Assembly: GCA_963575745.1 (NCBI GenBank)
Contig: CAUYUJ010017797.1
Coordinates: 131,253 to 195,252 of the forward strand
Length of the DNA stretch: 64,000 nucleotides
Source: Prorocentrum cordatum
Taxonomy: Eukaryota; Sar; Dinophyceae; Prorocentrales; Prorocentraceae
Direction: 5' to 3'
The first letter of the stretch is position 1; the number at the start of each line of letters is the position of its first letter. Below the pieces are notes generated by a model, which was given only the letters and a program-made list of their open reading frames with translations, was not told the DNA's origin and ran no database searches. This document shows, one piece after another, positions 56,441 through 64,000 of the stretch. A program made the translations under genes and the position numbers.

Positions 56441-57573
56441 GATCATTATCACTATCATCGTCATCATCATCATCATCATCGTCATCATCGTCGCTATCGT
56501 CCTGGTCATCGCCATCATCGTCGTCGTCCTCATCCTCATCATCATCCTCATCGTCACCCGTATCCCCAGCCACATCATCATCATCATCATCATCAGCATC
56601 ATCATCATCGTCATCGTCATCGGCATCGTCATCACCAGTATCATCATCATCAACATCGTCATCGTCATCCACTTACTTTTCCTCCTCCTCCTCATCAACA
56701 TCATCACCACCATCACCAACACCATCATCACCAATACCAACATCATCCCCATCATCCTTACCAACGTCATCCTCATCACAATTCTGTCCATCCTGTAGAC
56801 ACAAAGTGGCGCACATAACGGCCTCCCGTGTCCCCTTGGAAAGTCGCCACCCGGAATGCTGGGCTGGCACGGTGGCGGGGCTTGCGACAAGCAACTGGAT
56901 ATATGTCAGCACACTGTCCACCCAACCTCTCCGCGTCTGCGTCTACTCGAAGCAGCGTGTTCTCAACGTTTCCCTTTGGGACGTTGAGGAGAACGTGCCT
57001 GCCTGTCTTCATCAGGTCGAAGCGCTGTCCGTAGATGTTCTGCAGATGCGGATCTCCAACTGCGGAAGCAGACGCCGGGCGGGTGATCCTGGTGCAGCCC
57101 ACTGGTAATGAACCCCCCGCCGTCGTATCCCCGATGTTCGTGGGGTTGCCAACCAACTGCTGGCCCCAACCGGAAATGACCCCTGGATCGGGGCCGTCGT
57201 AACCGACGTACAGAACGCAACACTTGCCTCCACACACCTGGTGATTGTTCCGTGAGAGCGCCTCGCACCACGAGAACCCCTCGCAGGCAGCCTTGCACTC
57301 GTCGTCGCTCATGGCGCCTCCCGCAGCGCCGTTGTAGTAGCGCAGGGGGGTCACCCCCGAGGAGGTGAGACAGTCTCCCGAGCCCAGACTGGTCCACGAG
57401 GCGGCCGGCGTGGCCCCGCGGGCGGCGAGGGTGCTGGAGTTGGTGTCAGCGCTGCCGCTGTCGAAGAGACTGCTGCGCTCCTGGTCGAGGTCCGAGCTCC
57501 TGGCGGAGAGGGCGGTGGCGCGCCGGTCGGCGCAGCAGCAGAGCAGGACGAGGGCCCGCACGGAGCACCGCAT
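54508..57573 (-). CDS. Secreted PAN-like/VWD-like protein, gene copy 2
   Basis: Same structure as copy 1: exon 1 from 57573 to about 56900, exon 2 from about 54808 to 54508, about 324 residues. Signal peptide, all Cys residues, GDPH and GGLLGEDEH are kept. Replacements relative to copy 1 cluster in residues 125-154: YDGPDPGVISGWGQQLVGNP against YGGPDPGVISDWSQQFLGNP, then AGGS against AGFS. In exon 2, TPDGTCFLNF replaces TPEGTGFLNF, adding a Cys. Neighbours and likely control are as for copy 1. Both copies have intact frames, so both could be expressed. Confidence 0.75.
54809..56899 (-). mobile_element. Intron of gene copy 2 = TIR-bearing introner-like element, 2091 bp
   Basis: Ends are identical to those of copy 1 (TCCGCCACCGTGCC at 54809; GGCACGGTGGCGGG at 56866; CTGGA ending 56899). 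The interior has the same repeat and microsatellite order. Confidence 0.7.
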
Positions 57574-57612
57574 GTCGCCTCTGGCGGCCCGCGGCCGGTG
57601 GACTAAGAAAGT
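57574..57612 (-). promoter_or_regulatory. Candidate trans-splice acceptor upstream of gene copy 2
   Basis: The GGGCCGCCAG|AGGCGACATG context is kept exactly, while the T tract is changed relative to copy 1. Confidence 0.25.
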
Positions 57613-57719
57613 GTGTGATACGTAGGCTGTAGGTGGGCGGGGTGGGTGGCTATGCGTAGAGTGCTCGAGCCCATGCACACGGAGCACGAAGATGACGACG
57701 ATGACTCGGCGGCGAGCCC

Positions 57720-57894
57720 GGGGGGGAGTGAGAAGGGGCGGGCCTTCCCAGAAGGCTCGGAAGCCCCCCGGCCTTCTGAGAAGCGTTCTAAGCCTTCCCC
57801 GTAAGCACCAGCAACTTCTCAGAAGGCCAGAGGGCTTCCGAGAAGACCCGCCGCCTGCTGCGAAGGCCTTCCCCTTCTCACTTCCCCCCCCCCC
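57720..57894. mobile_element. Foldback/MITE-like element, copy 3, 5' of gene copy 2
   Basis: Begins GGGGGGGAGTGAGAAGGGGC and ends CCTTCTCACTTCCCCC, a better terminal inverted repeat than in copy 2. The long flanking direct repeat is also present. Confidence 0.65.
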
Positions 57895-58408
57895 TCGCCC
57901 GCCGCCGAATCATGCTCGCGGAGCACGAAGATGACGACGATGACGAATACGACGATGGCGACGTCAGTTGGCACACCCGGAGTGGGGACGGCAACGGCTG
58001 GGAACGATGCCCAAACCGACTGCCCCCATCGCTGGGCAGATGACGCTCGCCCCAAATACGGAGAACGCCCGCGGCGCCACAGGGCGGCGAATGCCCTGCT
58101 CAGAGGGGGCGAACACCGCTGTCGGGCACCGGCCCCGTCGTCTCCGTGCTGCTCTGGCCGACTCCTGAAACCGGCTGCACGTGAGAGTGACCCTAGGCCA
58201 GGGTGACCTGTGGTGCGCGACGTTCGGGGGCCGCGGGGAGGCCGGCCTGGAGCGCGCGCGCAAGCCGCTGCTGTCGCATCGCGTTGGACCATCTGTGGGC
58301 CCCACTGTGCCAGCGTCTATGGGCCCCATCTGCACGACGACGGCGACGACCACGACGACGACCACGACGTCGACCACGACCACGACCACGACCACGACGA
58401 CGACGGTC

Positions 58409-58440
<32 letters not shown>

Positions 58441-58717
58441 CGGCCGCCCCTGACGGTCTCCCTGGGGCTTCCACGACGAAGACGACGATGACGGCGACGA
58501 CGATAACGACGACGGCGTCGACGACGACGACCACGACGACGACGAGGATTACGACGACGACCACGACGACGACGACGACAATGACGACGACAACGACGAC
58601 AACGACGACAGTGACGAAAACGACGGCCACCACAGGACTCGAAAGGTCTAAGAGGCCTCAGAAGGTCTGCAGAAGCCTCTGAAGGCAGCTGGAGGCCCTT
58701 CGAGGCCCTCGGACAGG

Positions 58718-61700
58718 ACGACGCCGACGATCACGACGACGATAACGACGACGACGCCGTCGAAAAGGACGACGACGACGACCACAACGACGACGACGAC
58801 GACGACCACCACAACGACGACGACGACGACGACGATGGCGTTTACGACTACGACGACGGCCGCATTTCAAGATCTCCAGACGTCCCCGGAGGCCTCAGCA
58901 GGTCTGCGGAAGCCTCTGGAGGCGCCTGGAAGCCCTACCAGACCTCCACCGGCGACGGCGACGACGACGAGGACGACGATGAAGACGACGATGACGACAA
59001 AAACGAGGACGAGGATGAGGACGAGGATGGAGACGAGGCCGACGACGACGACGAGGACGACAAAGAGGAACAGGATGACGAATGTCGCAAAACCATATGA
59101 AAACACATGGTTTCGCAACGTCAAGTTTCACAAAACCCTGCGCTCGCGCATTTGCGAATCTGTGAGAAAACCATGTTTTGCAACACGTTCATTGACTTGT
59201 CGGAAGGGCCTCTCGCGTCGCACGCCGAAATCATTCGAACTTCCTTGTGCGCGTGCTGGGGAGGGCACGATCCGTGTCAAAAGAAACACACGGGCCACTG
59301 TCGCGCGTCGGCCGCGCGCACATGTCGAACTCCTTCCAAAACCTTTATCACCGACGTGATGACGCCGTCATCGTCGCCGGCATGATCCGCACGCATCGGC
59401 GCCGTCACTGGCCGTGCCGTCGTCGTTCCCCAACATCGTCACCAGCACCGCTACTATCATCATCGTGTCTACCTCTACGGACGTAGCCATGATACCGCGT
59501 TCGCGTCGATCGCGCCAAACTAGCTGGCCGCTGCGCGCGCGAGCACGCGCGGGCTAGCGCGGCCGCAGAGATGCACCAGCCAACACCAAGCACTCATCAC
59601 AATCGCCTCCGCATGAGTTTTGCAGACCAAGTTGCGGGTGGGTGGGTGGGATGATTACGCGAGCACTGGAGTCGACAATTTCACGTTCGGCATGGAGACA
59701 TGCACCACATAGGCTGAACCACGCGGAGTGTTCCACAATGTTTGCACAACATATAGTGCACAACAGAGATGGCACATCATTTTCCCTTTCTAAAACAAGA
59801 AAAAAGGTTGTACCACCCTCCCCCCCGGGGATAAAAACCCCCGGGGAACCCATGCAAAACACATAGGGTGCTGACCCAATGTCCATCCTACCTGTGAATT
59901 CAAACTATCCCAGCCAAACTGGCATCGCCCCCCCCATCCTCTGCAAAAAACGAATAGCGCGCACACTCGTGTATCACAAATCATAAGTTTTCGAGAATCC
60001 CTTGCAACAAATGGTGCGAAGTGGGCGCGCGCGCGTTGTCGCGCGCACGTCGAAATATTTCAAAAACCTTCGGTTCCGGAAGGGTTTCAAGATCGAGCTT
60101 CCAAGAAACATAGAACAACACAAGGTTTCGCAATACTGATGTTCAAAAAAAGCTTACGCGCGCACTTCTGCGAAATCTTCAGCAAACCATAGTTTCTTCA
60201 ATTTTGTCAAAAAACTACCAAACTGGCTTCGCGCGCGCATGTCGAAATCGTTCGAACGCCCTTGCGCGCGTGCCGTCGCGAGAACCCTTTGCAAAAGAAA
60301 AAAAGTGAACGCGCGCGCGTCGTCGCGCGCGCATGCCGAAATCCTTCAAAACCTACGGTTACGGAAGGATTTCAAAATCGAGTGTCAAAAAAACATAGAA
60401 AAACACCGGGTTTCGCAACACGTATTTTCAACAAAAATGTGCGCCCGCGCTCTGGCGTCGTCTTCGTCGCCGTCCCTCCTCCCTCATCGTCGTCGTCGTC
60501 GCCGTCGTCGTCCTCTGTTTTTCCTCGTCGTCGTCGTCCTCGTTGGCGTCGTCGTCATTTCCGTCGTCGCTGTCGCCGTGGTCGTCATTCCTCCTCCCTC
60601 GTCGTCGTCGTCCATCGTCGGCATCTCGCCGTCGTCCCTCCTGTTTCGTCGCCGTCGTCGTCGTCGTCTTCCCTCCTCCCTCGTCATCGTCGTCGTCCGC
60701 GTCGCCGTCCTCCCTCCTTCTTCGTCGTTCGCGTCGTCGCCGTCCTCCCTCCTCCCTCGTCGTTGTCACCGTCGTCGTCCTCCATCCTCCCTCGTCGTCG
60801 TCGTCTTCGTTGGCGACGTCGTCGTCGTCGTCGTCGGCGTCGTCGTCGGCGTCGTCGTCGTCGTCGTCGGCGTCGGCGTCGTCGTCGTCGTCGGCGTCGG
60901 CGTCGTCGTCGTCGGCGTTGTCATCGTCGTCGTCGGCGTTGTCGGCGTCGTCGTCGTCGTCGGTGTCGTCGTCGTCGTTGTCGGTGTCGTCGTCGTCGAA
61001 GTCGTTGGAGACGCCGTCGGTATCGTCGTAGTCGTTGTCGGCGGCGTCGTCGTCGTTGTCGCTGCCGTCGTCGGCGTCGGTGCCGTTTTCATGTGCAATT
61101 TGGTACCTACCGTCACGGTCTTAAGAAATATTGCGACCAAGTTGCGGGTGGGAGGGTGGGATGTTTGCACGAGCAGTGTAGAGGACAGCTTCAAGTTGAG
61201 CAAGTGATTGGTTGCACCACGTAGGTTTCACCACATGGATTGCTCCACAGAGACAGCACAACATAGATTGCCAGAAACGTACTGTTGGGGTCCACGCTGG
61301 CCAACATTCTCCTCTCCAAGAAGTCAGAAGAGACCTCTGCGCAGGCCCAGTCCTGTCTCAGGGGCTGCGGGTCGGAGTCGGGGGCTGCGGCCTGGGTCAG
61401 GGGCTGCGCCCCCATCTGGGTCTGGGTCAGGCTTCGACTGGAGCCCTGGGTTCCATCTTTTCGCGGTGCCCCTCGAGCCGGATCGATCTGCGAGTGCCAC
61501 GCAAGCCCAGTTAAGGCAAAAGGCCCACTCCCCGTTCCCATCACCTCCACTTCCGTGCCCATCTGCTTCTCCTCAGTGCAGGCAAAAGTTTTACGGACAG
61601 CGCAAACGTACGGCGAGGCGCCGATGACAAAATCAGCAAAAGTTACGTCGCAAGATTGTTCGCTGAATGTGGCAGAACGATGCGCCATGCCGATCACGTC

Positions 61701-63016
61701 TAAGGCGCTAAATGTCGCAAATCGATGCGCCTGTGGCAATCCTCCGGAGGAATCTGCTCTGCGCCGTGCTCGTCCTCGCCTAGCAAGCCTCCGACGGGAA
61801 ACCCTGCGCGCACCAGGTTCTTGACGTAAAAGTTCAAAAAACTGGTGCCTTCGGGCGTGCGCCCATGGGCGACTTTCAACTGAACGTTCCCCAGACTGAG
61901 CCACTGAGGGCGCTCACCGCCACCGCCCTGCGCGTGGAAGCGAAAACCGCCGGGGCGTTTAGCCTGCGCCCATGCCCCTGTGACGTTCAGTTCTTGGAAG
62001 TCCGCCACCGTGCCTTGTGCAGGTCGCGTCGTGGCAGAATGCCACAGGGCTGTCTTGCAAGGATTCGCTGTTCTATTCCGCCGCGTGGCCGCGATCCCTC
62101 GCTAGAGAACGATTGGGCCGCGCTCCCGAGGCCCGATCCCTCGTAAAACGCAGTGGAGATGCGTCCCGAGCTTCCGAGACGGCCCATGCAGGCAACCAGG
62201 GACACCAAGATGGCCCAAGATGCCTCGAAAACTGCCCGAGAAGGCCCCAACGCGGCTCACTACGGCCGCAAGATAGCCCAGGATACATCCGAGACCCCGG
62301 AAACGACCACAAGAGGGCCACCAACTAGGTCGGCAGAAACCTACAACATAAACCCTCCGGGGTAATTGAATGAGCTTCGCACCCTCGACATTTCGGCAAG
62401 GTCAGCTCAAGACACCCCAGGAAGCCTCCACGATAGCCCCAAGACGGCCCAAGAGGCCCCCAAGACGATCCCCAAGATGGACAAAGAGGTCCCACGACTG
62501 CCAAAGAGGCATCCCAGACGGCCCCAAGACGGCCCAAGAGGCCCTCCCGTCGGACCCAAGACGGCCTTAGAAGGCCCCCAGACACTTGCCATACGGCCAA
62601 GAGGGCCCAGAGATTCCAAAACAGAGAGCCCCCAGACGGCATAAGAGGGCCCCACGACGGCCCAAGAAAACCCCAAGGACCACCCAGGACTGGTTCACAT
62701 GAGGCCAAGAAAACCCCAATGGTCCGAACGAGCTCCATGAGAACTGCACAATCAATGAAGCGGAAGCGTGTCGAAAGTGACGGCCTTACTCGTCCTCCTG
62801 CTCCTCCTCATGTTGCTGCTCCTTCTCATCCTCCTCCGCCTCCTCCTTCTCCTCCCCCTCATCATCAACATCAGCATCATCACCATCAGCACCAGCATCA
62901 TCGTCATCATAATCATCGTCGTTATCATCATCGGCAGCAACATCGCCATCAGCAGCATCATCAGCATCATCAGTATCGTCGTCATCGTCGTCATCATTAT
63001 TAGAATCATCATCAGC
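58718..63016 (-). repeat. Tandem unit C, truncated inside the gene intron
   Basis: Follows unit B to about 63010, then switches within the CAT microsatellite to the dispersed segment that also starts at 37788. About 72 bp are missing relative to A and B between AGCAAAAGTT and ACGTCGCAAG (junction near 61644). Confidence 0.9.
61700..62000 (-). pseudogene. Gene copy 3, exon 2 only
   Basis: Encodes FQELNVTGAWAQAKRPGG through GGLLGEDEHGAEQIPPEDC to the TAG at 61700, intact. Exon 1, with signal peptide and PAN-like region, and the promoter are lost, because the unit ends in the intron at about 63016. The remaining intron part (62001-63016) keeps the TCCGCCACCGTGCC end. Replacements relative to copy 1 include TPEGTSFLNF. 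Without exon 1 it cannot make the normal protein, unless the junction is an assembly error. Confidence 0.75.
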
Positions 63017-64000
63017 ACGACAGTCACAGGCACCACCTCGTTGAGTCCCCGCACACCGCCCGCAGCGGGCGCAACGCGGGTCTACAACTTGTTTCCTGAC
63101 TTTGTGGGCTGCGCACAGAGAGTCTGCGATTTTCAATTCCGATTCCAGGCCCTTTTGCGTTCTTGTGCCCGTCACACCGAAGATTGGTTGAATACTATCT
63201 TACCCCGGCTGCCGTTCGCCTTTCATCCTCTCCGTGGGTGCCGAAACTGGCGTGGCTTGTTTGTCTCCTATTCTCCTCCCTCCCCCTTTCCTCCCCTCCC
63301 TCTTCCCTCCGTTTCCTTTCCTCTTTTGCACGCAACTGTTTTTAAACAGCCAACATACCTTGTTTTTTAATATTTTGCTTGCCTGAGCGCGGAGTTGGTG
63401 AGAGAAATTGCATAGCGGGATAGGCCGAAAAAAAAACGTCTGCTTCTTCATGGAAAATATTGGCGTGGTTCGTGGAGCGAGGCAAATTCAGTGCTTCTTT
63501 GCAACAATGCTTTTGGTGCCGACGACATATCAGAGCTTGACGCCACGCGCGGACCCAAATTAGACCTCGCCATCCCTGGGGGGCTGCGATTTGTGAAACT
63601 GTCGCCACTTTCGAGGCCTGCTGGGGGGCCCAGCATAGTGACGCCACGCGCGGACCCAAATTAGACCTCGCCATCCCTGGGGGCTGCGATCTGTGAAACT
63701 GTCGCCGCTTTCGATGCCTGCTGGGGGGCCCAGCACAGTGACGCCACGCGCGGACCCAAATCAGACCTCTGAGATCCCCGCTTTCGAAGTGGCTAGGGTT
63801 GCTCAGGGATTGTAACTAATCAGTTTGATCTAGTCCTTGTCCTGCAGCCAGTGTCCTGCGAGTCTCCCGAATTCCGTCTGCAGACATATGTAACCCTCGC
63901 TCCGTCGTCGCCCCCCTTATAAAGTGTCCTAAACTATTTGCGCCCCGCGTTTGCGCAGGGGTTGGGTACGTCGCCAAGGTAATTTGTTTCGGAGAAATTG
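63017..64000 (+). repeat. ~1-kb dispersed segment, copy 3 (runs off the window)
   Basis: Colinear with 37788-38783, including about 2 units of the 101-bp repeat (63540-63770) and the TTATAAAGTGTCC and GGTTGGGTACGTCG distal end. Confidence 0.9.

Larger units (their letters stand above)
51450..58717 (-). repeat. 7.27-kb tandem unit B (complete), carrying gene copy 2
   Basis: Colinear with unit A throughout; differences are scattered substitutions and changes in microsatellite length. Confidence 0.9.

Noticed and set aside
1-64000. tRNA, rRNA, spliced-leader RNA gene or CRISPR array
   Set aside because: Looked for TPsiC-like GGTTCGAATCC, the dinoflagellate spliced-leader core and regular spacer-repeat structure; none was convincing. 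The tandem repeats have no unique spacers.

Overview
The window looks like nuclear DNA of a dinoflagellate: high GC, very repeat-dense and gene-poor. Four things suggest this: a Copia-type retroelement whose Gag carries CCCH zinc fingers and whose integrase has the GLFMGCHLHSGGRWSGDYL motif that I associate with dinoflagellate genomes; LINE fragments with YADD and a C-terminal zinc-binding tail; a tandemly repeated gene for a small secreted protein (signal peptide, Cys-rich PAN/apple-like part, GDPH...YGQRFDLM VWD-like part); and enormous satellites. This is recognition by eye; no database search was possible.

Layout. 1-620: two LINE reverse-transcriptase fragments in opposite orientation. 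1.1-5.7 kb: a 90-bp tandem array, a TIR-like foldback element, and hairpin/pyrimidine modules with a ~101-bp array. 6.5-7.7 kb: the C-terminal part of a second reverse-transcriptase pseudogene. 8.5-12.9 kb (minus): a broken Copia element, with Gag, protease and integrase but no reverse transcriptase or RNase H. 13.6-21 kb: degenerate and 183-bp repeats, then long microsatellites. 22.4-25.5 kb: a 110-bp duplication, a hairpin-bearing ~290-bp dimer, and a ~0.7-kb TIR element. 25.6-35.1 kb: 121-bp, 90-bp and 12-bp satellites, with a possible exon next to a TIR end. 35.5-43 kb: a second possible exon beside a TIR end, then several ~101-bp arrays, each introduced by a conserved hairpin plus pyrimidine tract. 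44.2-63.0 kb: three tandem copies (two complete, one truncated) of a ~7.26-kb unit containing the secreted-protein gene on the minus strand. 63.0-64 kb: a repeat of 37.8-38.8 kb that runs off the end.

The most interesting feature is the gene's single ~2.09-kb intron. Its ends carry inverted repeats (TCCGCCACCGTGCC ... GGCACGGTGGCGGG), and the same ends bound a ~0.7-kb element at 23.4-24.1 kb. The intron therefore looks like a member of a transposable 'introner' family. Exact removal between the element ends restores the reading frame without GT-AG borders; an in-frame GT-AG alternative also exists. Two further copies of the left end, at 29941 and 35801, lie directly against unexplained open frames.

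A second theme is a composite repeat whose parts always occur in the same order: hairpin (CCCAACC...GGTTGGG), pyrimidine tract, tandem array. At least eight copies occur in both orientations, joined to two unrelated array types. Apart from the tandem gene, I found no intact protein-coding gene, tRNA, rRNA or spliced-leader gene.
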